NCBI GenBank assembly: GCA_003116875.1
Contig: BCKT01000010.1
Span: 744,001 to 808,000, forward strand
From: Takashimella koratensis
Taxonomy: Eukaryota; Basidiomycota; Tremellomycetes; Trichosporonales; Tetragoniomycetaceae
Reading direction: 5' to 3'
DNA: 64,000 bases
Made by a program: the position numbers and the translations under genes. How positions within the stretch are numbered: the first letter of the stretch is position 1; each line of letters starts with the position of its first letter. Shown here piece by piece: positions 36,043-46,954 of this stretch. The notes under the pieces are model-generated. The model was given only the letters and a program-made list of their open reading frames with translations. It ran no database searches and was not told the DNA's origin.

Positions 36043-38097
36043 GTGCGTGGGCGACGAGTGGCAAGGGTCGGTCGAACCCCTAGACCGTAAGAATGTCGCC
36101 GGGTTGGTAGTGGTCACTGCGAGGTTGGAAAGGGTGTGAGAGGTGTGAAACTATTACGAGCGCATGCGTCGGGAGGTAGAGGGGAGGGAAAGTGGGTGGG
36201 AGGTAGAGGAAGTAGGAAGGACAGATGCGAGGACGAGGTATGGGCGCGAAACGTAAAGGGGCAAGGAATCGTGCGGCGCTCGGGCGAGGTGGAGGCGTGC
36301 GTGCCCGGGTGGCCAGGTCGGGTGAGTGCGATAGTCCCTGGGTCAGATCGGACAAGGTGAAAGAATGGCCGTCGGGCGTATCGATGTCGGTTATTGTCTG
36401 CAATGATGGTGTTGATGGGTGATGCGGCCGAGGTGCGAGGTGGGACACGAAGGGAGGGGACAATGATGAAGAAGAGGTAATGTGTCAGCTGAGGAGGGGT
36501 CTTTATATTCACACAGCCGGGATGAAGTGTAAGTGGAAGTGGAAATGGGCCGGGAGATGCGATGGTGGAGGCGAGAGTGAGGGTGGAGGAGGTTTGAGTG
36601 CAGGTGTACGAGTCGAACCGACGAGTGCTCGGCGTCCTCGCCGAGGCGAGCGCACTGCCGCCGTGTGGAATGAACGGAGCCAGGTCTCGTTTCACCGCCG
36701 CTGAACCTGTTCTCCCAGTCTTTGAATCCGGCGCAAAGCCGAAGTTTCACCACAGGTCACACGTCACGGCCACGGACGGTGGACGGCGGGTAGAGGAAAG
36801 CTGGAATCCGGTGCGCGGCTTACAAAGGAGCAATCCAGGGTGGCGGTGGATGCGGATCAACCAGAGAGGGGGAGGGGGGAGGGGAGATACTGGAAAATCC
36901 TAGAAGAGACGAGCGAGACAATGAGGAGAGTGGTGTGTGGTAGTGGGTGGGGAGGGTCGGCGGTAGGGAGATGTGGGGGGTGTGAGAAAGAATTGAACAG
37001 GTAAGAAGGACTGACGACGTCGTAGACCCAAAGGGACGCCACGGAACTCCCGGACTTGGCAGCGACAGCGACAGTGACCCGAGACGCGAGCGATGAGGCG
37101 GGGCCGGGAGGCGATTCGAGAGCAAGGATGGACAGCGAGGCGCGACGAGGATACGAGCCGATACTGTATGAATCAGTTGAGGAGATGATGGTGGAGTCGA
37201 TAGTTGTGTTGTGGATGTCAGCGGATGACCGAGAAAAAGATACTGATCTCTGCGTCCCGTCGCCTTGATTGTGCATTCACGGACGTTGCCGAAGCTTATT
37301 ACAATTCAATCATTCATAACAAATCCCCTCGACCTTTTCTAATCCGCGGAACCGGGCATCCTAATCAGCCCACCCTGCGGGGCCGAGGCTCGGGCAACTT
37401 GATTTCGGTCTATCGCCGAGCGTAGGAAGACACAGTGACCTGTGGACTGGCCTGGACCATGTCGACCCGACTCGGACTCGGTTGGACAAACACAGGCTGA
37501 TCAAGGTGATCGTATACTTGCTTCGTTCCAGAGCTGCGGCTCATCTCGAAACGACGAGCAAAGCGGTCGGTGGTGGCCCCCGGTCGTCGCTTGAGGTCGC
37601 TTCTGCCTCCACCTCTCCCTGCCTCCACCGACACCCCACCAAAATGGCCACACGACCAGGCCAGAGATCCGGGCCCCGGTGGACCAGTAGGTGAACCACC
37701 AGTCATCATCAAGCATTCGCTTGTCCGTTCGCCTTCACCGATTCAAGGATTTGTATCCGATCTTATATGTATCTAGAGCTACCGTATGATTTGTTATAGA
37801 GTATACCGTATCCTTTAGCAACGGTCGGAATCACGACATCGAGGGAAAAAAGAAAAGAGTCATAAATCAAGCAAGAAATTGAAAGAGCAAGGATAAAAGC
37901 CTTTGATGCCTAGCTCTCTTGTCTGTGCGCCTGAACCTGTCCAGTCGTCCAGCCTCAAGCGCATGCCCGATGTCGTTTGAGGTGACCTCCTGGTCGCGGT
38001 CTGCGCCTACTGTCCGCGCCTGCCTTCCTCCCCTGCCGCCCTGGATAATGTTCACTCGTACGTGAGTCCAACTTGACCACCGCCCTCTCACACCATC
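36043..38097. other. Intergenic or leader of the RING ligase
   Basis: About 2 kb. An ATG-initiated minus-strand frame at 37276 (MHNQGDGTQRSVSF...) reads to a GTCAGT at about 37014 and could be a 5' exon of the RING gene, joining a TAG acceptor near 36154 in phase 0. A second minus-strand frame (37410-37709, 99 residues, start MMTGGSPTGPPGPG) has no recognised content. Neither is strong enough to call. Confidence 0.35.
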
Positions 38098-41000
38098 TTC
38101 GCCTCGGGCTGGCGGACGTGATCCGACGTCTCGTCCACCTCGAACGTCGTCTGGTCTGATCAGCTCTCGTCTTCATTGCCTTTCCCTGTTCCCACCATAC
38201 CAAGCTCAAGCTCAACATCACACCCAAATTCCGACAACTCACAACTTGAGGCAAATACGCTCCTGCCGCTAGGTCCAAAGCCCACAGATCATCAAACACC
38301 GTGACTCCATTGTACCCTCCCGACACGAATATCCTGGCGTCGTGCAAGACCGCGACGTGGTATCCTCTTCCAGGCGGGGGGATACCTTTCGGCACCTTGG
38401 CTTCCCATGCAAGTGTCACTATGGGCGAGCAACGTCAGCAAAAGTAGCCAAAGCGGAGAAACCAGAAGATAGAAGAAAGGTAGAGTTGACTTGCCTAGGT
38501 TGAAAAGAAGAACGTCTTCGGCATATGACTGGCCATTGTGTCCGCCAATGACAAAGAGGTACGATCCAACTTGCGTCGAAGTGTGTGAGAGCCTGTTGTG
38601 CTTGACTTCGGTGTTGACGAGCGTCCACGTGAGGGTTTCTGCAAGGTCTCTATCAGCTCCAATCTTTACAATCCAACTTCACTCCCCTCTCCTCCCTCCT
38701 TTCTCTGATCCCTCTCATTCACTCCCAGCTGCACCGCTCGTACTCACGCAAATTCAACACATGGACATCTGCAAAACTCGCGTGCCCATCGCTTCCCCCA
38801 AAGACAATCATCTTATCCCCTACCAGATTCGCTGTATGGTACCCTTTCTTATGGGGCACATCCCCTCTCGTTCTCCATTCATGCCACGTCAACCTGGTGG
38901 GGTCCGAGACGTCTAGCGCCCAGACATCGTTGAGCGCAGCTTGGCCGTTCCCACCTCCGAAAACGACGAGAAAGTTGCGATACAGGACGGTCGTGTGTGC
39001 CCGCCTGGGAAGCGGGAGATTGGGTTTAGGCGTGGCGATATTGGGTCGCGCGAATCGATGTGTTACTAAGGTTTAGCTAGACCCAGTATATCTAACTCAC
39101 CTGTATCGAACACCCAGACTTCGTTACTGTATGTAGGGCCGTCTCCACCTCCAAAGATGTACAGCTTGTCACCTACCATCGTCGTGGTGTGTGCTCTGAG
39201 CGGCGGGAGGGCCTCTCCGTACGTCTCTACGTTGGCCCACATGAGAGTCTCCGTATCGAACCAACCTACTCCGCGCCAACAGTTCTTGCTATCCACTCCT
39301 CCGATAAACCAGATCTTGTCATTAACGAGGGTTCCCGTGTGCGCGCGGAGGGGCTGCGCCGGCGGCCGGCCGTGTGCAGGCACGGGGGAGAAGTACATGC
39401 TGCTCGCGGGTGCACGGGCGACTTTGGCTGCTGGCAAGTGTGGAACCAGAGGGAAAAGAGTTGAGCGAGACTTTGCTGATCGTCGAGGTCGTGTCGATTC
39501 TCGATCCTTGTCTCGGTCCTTCTCTCGCGAAGGGGTTTGCATTGGCGCTGACGCTGTCTTCTCCACCATGGGAGCTTCTTTCGTATCCCGCGCTTCGTTA
39601 CCCGTGTTCGTGTTTGCGCGCCGCCGTCGGACGACTGTTTCGTCGCCGGTACTGTTATCTGTATCGGCGCCACCATTATCCTTGATCCGGTCCTTGACAC
39701 GGTGCCTGCTGGCGCCGCTGGGTTGTCGGGTCGTGCTGCCACTGCCGCTCGGCATCGCGCTAGCCTCGGGTCCACTGCTCGTCCCGTTCGAGTGCGATTT
39801 CCACGACGCCTGTCGCCTGTTCTCAGATGACAGCGTGCGAGACGACATGAGCGCTGGCGTTGTCGTCGTCGTTCCCGGTAAGCTTGACCCGCCGAGACCG
39901 CCGATACCCAACCCCGTCCCGCTCTCGACGCGGCGCGCGTTGCTTGGGGTCTGCGTACCTATTCCGAGCCCTCCAAAGCTAGCTGAATGCGACATGCCGG
40001 CGGAAGGGATGGCTACTGCGGTGCCCGGTCCCATGGTGAGCTCCCTATTCCTTGCTGCCGAGCTGGAGCGCGGCATGATGGGGCCGGGACCGCCGACCAA
40101 TGGGCTTTCGTTGGGTGGGCGGGTCTGCGCGAGGTGCGCAGGGTATGTGATCGGCTCGAGGTCAAACTCTGGGCCTGGCGAGAACGCCGAGGAGGATGGG
40201 AGAGGTGATGTCATTCCTGGAGACGAGCGGGAGGTTGTCATCGAGGTCGAGGTCGGGTTGGGCCGCGGCAGGTTTGGCGAAAGCAGGCCGTATGGTCCTA
40301 CTTGGCCAGCTGGGAGCGGGGAGGGGGACTGGAACGCGTCCGAGTTGGTGTTCGAGTTGGGTGACGGTGTGTGGGGTAAGCTCGATGTGCGTGAAGGTGG
40401 AAGAAGGTGGGCTGCGAGGGGTGTCCCGTTGTTGCCTAGACTTTGGCTAGGGGTGAGATTGTAGCCGTCGTCAACGTGTGCGGCTACGGGGATGGAGGGG
40501 GAGAAGAAGGCGCTGGTGACGGACGACTCGTCCCCGAGGACCTTGGACAGACTGGGGAAGGTCGACCCGCGTTGGTAATTGGACAGCTGGGAGGGTGGGT
40601 TCGGGTTGGGACTCGCTCGACCGCTACCGTTGCCGTTGCCGTTGGGCCCGGTGGGGTCTATAAGAGCCGCGGGCGAGTCGGGCGGGGAGACGAGGTGGCT
40701 ACTGAGTGCGCTCGAGTGGGAGTGGGTGGAAGAGAGAGCGAGGGATTTGTCGCGCTTGAAAGGTGATCGAGAGAGGGTAGGGAGGCGGCGAAAGGAGGAG
40801 GTGCCGGGGAGGGAAATGGAGCCGGACCCGGCGCGCTGTCGACCTATGGGGTGGAGTGGGTGGGGTAGGTGGGGGTGTAGGTGTCAGCGTGAGGAGGTCG
40901 ACGGAGGGCTCGGGCCGTTGAGGATGTATGTACGTATGGATGGATGTATGGATGGATGGTGATGACGGGTGAAGGGTGAAGGATGAGGAGAGGAGATGAA

Positions 41001-41580
41001 AATGGTGTTGACAAAAAGATATGGATAGGGAGGGGACAAGGGGGTAACCAGGGGCCAGGAACGAGCGAGCGGAACAGGGGAGGGGGAGGGGGAGGGGGAG
41101 GGAGGGGAGGGCGGAGGGAGGAGGGAGGGAAAAGGGGGACGAAGGATGCACCCGCGGATGGGGTAGTGGTCTGGGAACAGACAGGGATAGCGGCGTCGCG
41201 GCGTCGCAGGTGGGTAGGGGTGGAGGGGCGGAGAGTGGATGAGCGCGGGACAGGGGGGAGCGCGCGCGGTTAAAAGCTAGCTAGGTAGATGGGAGGGTAG
41301 GTTTTTGGGATTCTCCGATTTTATTCGCGTGGTACCAACCAAGCAAGGCGAGAGGAGTCGGGCAGGAGGAGAGAGAGGGTATGTATGCAAGCAAGAGTAG
41401 GTGAGGGACAAAGACAGAGGCAGAGGGAGCAGAGAGAGAGAGAGTAGAGGGAGGTCACGACGTGAACAGCGGAGGGATGGGTGATTGATGCTGAAGCTAG
41501 TCCTTGGACATGGCCCGGGTAGGCAGCAAGGGTGACAATGACCAGACGCGTGACCGGTACTCACCGTTGGAATCCATCAT
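38098..41580 (-). CDS. Kelch-repeat protein
   Basis: Exon 1 is only 16 nt (41580-41565, MMDSN plus one base). A 721-nt intron (41564-40844) follows, and the large exon starts in matching phase (GRQRAGSGSISLPGTSSF). The next roughly 450 residues are Ser/Pro/Asn/Gly-rich and disordered (LSKVLGDESSVTSAFFSPSI, VESGTGLGIGGLGGSSLPG). The C-terminal third has about six kelch repeats with GG-W motifs: IWFIGGVDSKNCW, LYIFGGGDGPTYSNEVWVFD, LVVFGGGNGQAALNDVWALD, MIVFGGSDGHASFADVHVLN, LFVIGGHNGQSYAEDVLLFN and IFVSGGYNGVTVFDDLWALD. The last exon encodes TTFEVDETSDHVRQPEAKMV and stop. This is a beta-propeller scaffold; proteins of this layout (Kel1/Tea1 type) act in polarity, but no ortholog is assigned. 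An internal ATG at 40241 would miss coding sequence upstream. Confidence 0.85.
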
Positions 41581-42295
41581 CTATCTCTTCCCTCTCTTCC
41601 CTTGTTGCTTCTCAGACTACCTCGATACTTTCTCTCTTCACCTGGTCGAGACAAGGGACGCGTATCACCAGTCCTACGTAGGACCTAGCGGTGCCTCCAC
41701 CCGTCCTTTGTACTGACTATGCTAAGACGCGCGTGTCTGGTCTCGGCTCAGTAGTGTCGTGGTCAACGAACGGCGCAGCGAGTGAGTCGTGGGATATGAG
41801 ATGGGTGGTGGGTAGTGGGTGGTTGGCGTTGTGGGCGATGAGGTGCGTGAACGGGCTTGTTGAGCTGTGGTGAGAAGTGAACGATGAGGAAGCTGTGGAG
41901 TGAATGAATGGATGAGACAATGACGAACCCCCCCGGGATTGAATGGCGCGTCACAGACCGAGAGGCAGAGAGGCAGAACCACCATCGGTCGATCGACGAC
42001 CACTCCCAGCCAATCCCGACCGTTGCTTCACTACCTCCCTCGCCTCGCGAGTCTTCTCTCACACCTGTCGTATGCATCCTCATCGATACCTTGTCCCTTG
42101 TCCCCGTTACGTTGTCGATGATTGACCCTCGTCGGTCATCTTGGTTGCCTGCAACAGGAACTCGTTGTACACTCTACCTAGCCAATCCAGGACCACTCTT
42201 TAGTCTAAACCCGGTCGATCTTCCTCCACCCTGGGTTTCAACTTTTTTTTGCCTTCTCAGCCCGGTTCAACATCCTCAACAGCATAACCAATGAC
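41581..42295. promoter_or_regulatory. Divergent promoter, kelch / Rmp1-like
   Basis: 715 bp separate the two divergent starts. It holds no clear TATA box. Sequence near 42240-42290 (tttttttt followed by pyrimidines and CAG) may contain a leader intron for the plus-strand gene. No gene is visible. Confidence 0.4.
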
Positions 42296-42299
42296 ATGA
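42291..42299 (+). promoter_or_regulatory. Minimal uORF overlapping the main start
   Basis: ATG-ACA-TGA: a two-codon upstream ORF whose TGA (42297-42299) overlaps the main ATG at 42296-42298 in the string ATGACATGACA. Ribosomes starting at the first ATG would stop on the main start, so leaky scanning or reinitiation would be needed. Real only if the transcript includes this position. Confidence 0.5.
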
Positions 42300-43578
42300 C
42301 AACTCTCGGCCCCCTCACCCCGCTCACCCCCTTCGCCCCTTTCCCTCTTCTCGCACCTCGACCACACTCTTCCTCCCTCTCCCACTTGACCACCGACCTG
42401 TCCCTCCTCTCTGTCCTCTTCCGCCGCTCGAGGGCGCAACACCGGTCCCAGCTTTTCCTGCGACACGTCGTCGAGGTCGTCCGGCTCGGTCAGAGGGTCG
42501 TCCCTCTGCTCTCTGTCGTACTTGCCCATGGGAACGCAGCGAGTGGAAGTGGTGCTCTAGCTGGAGAGGGAGGAGAGGGAAAGGGTGGTGATGGGTTTAG
42601 TGGAGTCGGGGAAGGTAGTGGACTCTACGTACCGAATCACGAGTCGTCCAACGGGCTAAGCAAGTCAGATACAGCTCATATCGAACAATCGAACAAACGT
42701 TTGTCTCTCTTGTTGACCAAGGTACGCTTCATTGCTCACCTTTTTTTTCCTTTCCACGTGTCTCTATGCCTACTCTGTGCCTCTCTTTACGCTCGCTCAC
42801 TCGCCCTCAGTTTCTCAACGCAATCACTCGTTCTACCCTCGCTACGAACCGAATGATCCTCCTTGCCCATTTTCTCCCTCTCCAAACTCTTTTACTCTCC
42901 ATCTACGCCAGACTCTACGCCGTATCACTTGGGGTATCCGAATGGGCACAGACTTTACCTGGGGCAACGAAAAGTGGGAAGAGGGCTAGAGGTGCCGCGT
43001 GGGAAGGGGGAGGAAAGGGAGTAGAGACAGATGTCAGCGTTGGTCGAGGGTCAAGTGGTCGAGTTCAGGCGAAGGGCGAGATGATGGTTGTAGGTGATGA
43101 AGAGATTGGGGAGAGGATTGAGCGGGGACGGCCAGAACCAAAGACGACAAAACTCAACCCGCTTGGTTCACTACCTTCCGCCTTTGCATCCACAGCGACG
43201 ACGACGGCTACATCGACATCGACGGCGGTGTTGACACCCAAGAGCTCTGCTACATCTGCTGGCGCCAAACTGAACCCAGCGATAAACTCAACACCTCCCC
43301 AACCACCATCAACCAAACCCACCCCTACCCTTACCTCTACCTCTGCCACCCCCGTACTCTCCACATCAACCTCTACCTTCCCCAACCCTAAACCGAAGAA
43401 GAAACGCCCCAAGCTAAGCGACCAAGTCGGACAACCGGGACAAGTTTCTCATAATCACGAGTCAAGCTTTATCTCGACTACCATCCCTGACTCTGCTCAG
43501 GTCGAAAGTGTTGGGAGTGGGTTGAAGAAGAAAGTGAAGAAGAAACGTGATGCGATGGACGATATCTTTGGGTTCTAG
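42296..43578 (+). CDS. Rmp1/Nepro-like RNase MRP-associated protein
   Basis: Two exons, 42296-42721 and 42811-43578, phase 0, 397 residues. The N-terminal half has SLLSVLFRRSRAQHRSQLFL, matching the (R/K)xxNQHRxxxW-like helix of the Rmp1/Nepro family with R-A-Q-H-R in place of K-N-Q-H-R. After a Gly-rich insert and the intron comes FLNAITRSTLATNRMILLAH, then a long hydrophobic helix with ARLYAVSLGV, as in Rmp1. The C-terminal half is Thr/Ser/Pro-rich with basic clusters (KPKKKRPKLS, KKKVKKKR) and ends RDAMDDIFGF, like many nucleolar proteins. Rmp1 is a protein subunit specific to RNase MRP (rRNA ITS1 cleavage). Family call is from pattern memory, so moderate. The neighbouring kinase converges. 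Confidence 0.75.
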
Positions 43579-44095
43579 AGTCGGATTTTCTCCTTTGTCC
43601 ATATCCTTGACGTTATTGTATCTTAACCCCTACTCTACTCTACTGTACAGGTTGTACCCCTCTTCTTTGTCTCCCCTCCCCCATCGCGCACTTTGCACTT
43701 GTTGTTTATCGTGTATCTTAGACCAAGGTCTCAATTCAAGTCAAGTCCTTATCATCTGTCCAGCACTCTGAACAAGATCACGGATGACTGATCAATGTAC
43801 TCTATCCATAATCGTACAACAACAGAGCCATATTCAAGATCTCACTTCTCTTTCTCTTTGCCTCTCTCTCTCTGTCTCTCTGTGTCTTCTCTCTTCTCTC
43901 TTACGGCTCTACGCCAACTAGACAATATCTCTGTCTCTAGCAACTCATCTTCCCCTCTCACTTGGACCTTCACCGACTTCAAGAGACAGAAAAAGTATAC
44001 AACCTTCATTTTTCCCCTTCTCCTTCTCTTCACCCATTCACCCACTTCACCGCTTCTTCCGTTCACCTTTCCCACCCCCACCCACACCCTCGAAA
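43579..44095. other. Intergenic between convergent 3' ends, CT-rich
   Basis: The 517-bp gap between the Rmp1-like gene (+) and the kinase gene (-) contains a (CT)n-rich tract (about 43845-43905). Presumably both 3' UTRs. No gene seen. Confidence 0.4.
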
Positions 44096-46954
44096 TCACA
44101 CCACTTCGATCCCTACCTTCATCTCATCCCATATCCTTACCAATTCCTTTGCCGTTGGTCTATTCTCCGGTTCTCTATCCACCATCCTCTTGATTACTTC
44201 TCTAACTCCATCGCTCACTCTCTCTGTCCCGTCGAGGAAGAGCATGGCTGGTGCGCCGTCCGGGTAAGGGAGATTGAGAGCGACAAGTTCGGCTCTGCGC
44301 GCTGTGGCTGGGTCCGTGGCGTCGGTGGTTTGAACCGGCTCGGATCCATCGTCGGCCCTGGCGCTGGGGTCACTCACGCCCACGTCCTCGTCCATCGCCT
44401 CGGGCTCAGAGACCGTCGACGCCGTCGTCGTCTTCGCCATGCTCGACGACCCATGTGTCGAGTGTGTCGCTTGAGTCGGGGACAAATCTCCCGGACTTAT
44501 CGGGGACGACAAATGCGAACCTCCTGAACTTCTCCTATACACGCTCTCTCTTACACCAACGTACCCATGCTCGTCCTCGTCGTCCGCTAGTAACCTCGAG
44601 ATCGCATCTGCGCCCATACCTATCCCCGCGCCGCCCGCGGCCCGCGTCACCGGCGACCCTAGACCCGAAGACACAACTGAAGAAGGCGATGTCGTCGATG
44701 AGTTGTTGGACTTGACCCAATTGGCCCAGAGCCGAACACCGGCTGGAGAGGCGTCGGCAGGTCCGTCGGCCGCGTCGTCGCTTGCTCGAACACTATCTGC
44801 GCTCGCCATGCGGTTCAGCGTAGGTGCACGAGGCGTCGAATCGAGGTCTGCCCCAATACTAGCGCGAAGATTCTCGCTTGCGCGCTGATAATGCCCTGGA
44901 ACACGGAGAGAGCCCCCGCGTTTCACGCTAGCCCCAGCGGTCGCGGTCGCGGCCTCGTCCCTCCAGGCACTCGGGTACGGGCTCGGATACGGACTCGGCG
45001 CCACGCTCCCGTGCATAGGAGTTCCGATACGTCCTAGCCTCTCGCGCTCTTCCCACGCCCACAATCCGCCTTTGCGCACATGGTGCATCATCTCCACCGA
45101 CCGAGACCCGCGGTACGGCTCTCGCCCAGTTATGCACTGGTACAGCGTCGCACCGAGGGCGAAGATATCCACCGCAAAGCTGAATGGACGAGCTGGGTCG
45201 ATCAGCTCAGGAGGGGAGAAGGGGAGAGTGCCGAGGCCGAGCCCGTCGGTGGGCGGGTGTGAAGGATCGACGAGGAGGGAGGAACCAAAGTCGGAGAGTC
45301 GAAGGTGAAGCTCGGTTGTTAACTGAAAAGTCAGTGGAGAAACAAACTTGATACTCACGAGCAGATTCCCCGGCTTGACATCTGCGTGAACGACGCCTTT
45401 CTCATGCACCCACGCAAGGACCTCTGCGCCTTCCCTAGCCCACCGCTCCCACAGCTCCCGACCAACCAAGCCTGGGCTCGTACGCAGCAGCCTGTCGAGG
45501 GTCCCTAACGGTGCGTGTTCCAGCACCAACACGAGCCTACTCAGACTCGGTGTCGCGTGCGGGTGGTCCATCCCATGGTGCTCGTCCTCTCTCGCTGCCG
45601 ATGCAAGCGCGGGTAAGCTTGGGAAACTTCCGAGCACACCTTGTCGTTCAACCGTGTTCTTCTCAGACCACTCGGTGTCGGGATCTGGGAGGCCTGAAGC
45701 GTACGTCGAGCTGCGATTACGAATAAGTCGGCCCGCGGGACCGGGTGCGATTGAGCCTCTCGCGTCGGAGACTGAGCGGCCGTGGCCTGTCCGACCGGTA
45801 TCTTCACAGTCCTCCTTGACCGCGATGAGTTTGACGACGAATACAGAGCCAGGTGGGCGAGAACGGCCGTGACTGTCTCTTAGTGGGGATGGCGACGGCG
45901 CGCGGCCACTGGTCGATGGAGATTGAACTGGTGCGCCAGAGAGGCGGTTGAGGAAGAAGGCTTCTCGGAGACCCATAGTTTGGCTCTCCCGGTCCTGTGC
46001 GAGTCGTTTAGCAGCGCACAATGCCCATTTCCCTTTGCCTTCCTCCGCCCTGCCCAGTCCTGGTCGGCGGGGGTCGCGTTCGCGCTCTCGTCGGAACGCA
46101 GCTAGGTAGACGCGCGCATACCGCCCTTCACCCAGGAGGTAGTTGGGTTCAGGGCGGAGCCGGAGCCGGATGTCGTCTGCAGATGGCGGGAGAGGCGGGG
46201 CCCATGATCGGGAGGGCGACCACGACGGAGAGTGTTGCAGCGAGTTCGACTCGTGTAGTGGGAGAGCAGGGGGAGGGGCGCGCCGTTGGGAAGAAGCGCG
46301 AGAGAGGTTGAGCGGGGACGGTGCGAGTGACGCCGCGGTCGAGCTTGGATGTAAGTGAGGGTGAGCTGGGCTGGAGGAGGACGACGCCGCGGCGATGGCA
46401 AGAGAGGACGAGAGGCGAGGGGCAGGTGGAGGGGTGTAGGCAGGGACAGAGACGTCAAAGAATGACGAGGTTTTGGGCGACTCCTTGGTAGCTGGTGGAG
46501 TACGGACGACCTCGGGAACGCGTGCGACGAATGCAGTTGGTGTCGACGGCTGACCCGCACCAGATGACGCTGATGACGATGATGACGACGAGGAAAGAGA
46601 TGATGTCGTCGCTGCTGATCCGGATCCAGACCGTACCGGGTGTGCAAGCGCAGATCCTTGCGTGTTCCCGGGGCTTTCGAGGTCACCGGGTCCACCGCTA
46701 CCGCCGATCCCACCGGACGGTCGACTCGACAACGAAGAGGGGGCAGTGTATGACGAGGACGTTGGGAAAGATGACCACGTTGATGGACCTGCTACAGCGT
46801 CGACGCGTTCCTCGAGTGGGCGAGGCGGAGGGACCTCGGGTTTCCAGCTCGTGTTGAACAGGTCGTTACGCGACCCCGAGGTCGACCGGGGCTTGGTCGT
46901 GATTGACGCCGGGTTGAGCGGCGCCAGTAGAGACCCAGACGAAGGGAGGGTCAT
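44096..46954 (-). CDS. Orphan serine/threonine protein kinase
   Basis: Start MTLPSSGSLLAPLNPAS at ATG 46954. Apparently two exons, separated by a 36-nt intron (45358-45323) that is a multiple of three and has no stop, so it could be misread as 12 residues. About 940 residues. A 260-residue Ser/Pro-rich N-terminus precedes a kinase domain with Gly loop LLGEGRYARVYLA, beta-3 Lys in CAAKRL, hinge LVLEHAPLGTLDRLL, catalytic loop HADVKPGNLL (HRD with Arg replaced by Ala), SDFGSS, FSPPELIDP and DIFALGATLYQCITGREPY. Large inserts lie in the N-lobe and before the last helix (REVIKRMVDREPENRPTAKE). All catalytic residues are present, so it is probably active. No known subfamily is assigned. Confidence 0.85.
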   Translation of the reverse strand: MTLPSSGSLLAPLNPASITTKPRSTSGSRNDLFNTSWKPEVPPPRPLEERVDAVAGPSTWSSFPTSSSYTAPSSLSSRPSGGIGGSGGPGDLESPGNTQGSALAHPVRSGSGSAATTSSLSSSSSSSSASSGAGQPSTPTAFVARVPEVVRTPPATKESPKTSSFFDVSVPAYTPPPAPRLSSSLAIAAASSSSSPAHPHLHPSSTAASLAPSPLNLSRASSQRRAPPPALPLHESNSLQHSPSWSPSRSWAPPLPPSADDIRLRLRPEPNYLLGEGRYARVYLAAFRRERERDPRRPGLGRAEEGKGKWALCAAKRLAQDRESQTMGLREAFFLNRLSGAPVQSPSTSGRAPSPSPLRDSHGRSRPPGSVFVVKLIAVKEDCEDTGRTGHGRSVSDARGSIAPGPAGRLIRNRSSTYASGLPDPDTEWSEKNTVERQGVLGSFPSLPALASAAREDEHHGMDHPHATPSLSRLVLVLEHAPLGTLDRLLRTSPGLVGRELWERWAREGAEVLAWVHEKGVVHADVKPGNLLVSIKFVSPLTFQLTTELHLRLSDFGSSLLVDPSHPPTDGLGLGTLPFSPPELIDPARPFSFAVDIFALGATLYQCITGREPYRGSRSVEMMHHVRKGGLWAWEERERLGRIGTPMHGSVAPSPYPSPYPSAWRDEAATATAGASVKRGGSLRVPGHYQRASENLRASIGADLDSTPRAPTLNRMASADSVRASDDAADGPADASPAGVRLWANWVKSNNSSTTSPSSVVSSGLGSPVTRAAGGAGIGMGADAISRLLADDEDEHGYVGVRESVYRRSSGGSHLSSPISPGDLSPTQATHSTHGSSSMAKTTTASTVSEPEAMDEDVGVSDPSARADDGSEPVQTTDATDPATARRAELVALNLPYPDGAPAMLFLDGTERVSDGVREVIKRMVDREPENRPTAKELVRIWDEMKVGIEVV

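Noticed and set aside
36114..36695. Minus-strand ORF upstream of the RING gene
   Set aside because: It starts with GTG and overlaps other frames, with only Pro/Ser/Thr content. It is probably leader sequence.
37410..37712. Minus-strand ORF of 99-100 codons with a PTGPPGPG start
   Set aside because: It has no recognised motif. It could be part of a leader exon or chance in GC-rich DNA. Kept out of the gene list.
45300..45400. Twelve extra kinase residues (VSIKFVSPLTFQ) taken as protein
   Set aside because: The stretch is flanked by GTGAGT and CAG with a CTGAC branch and interrupts the catalytic loop, so it is better read as a 36-nt intron.
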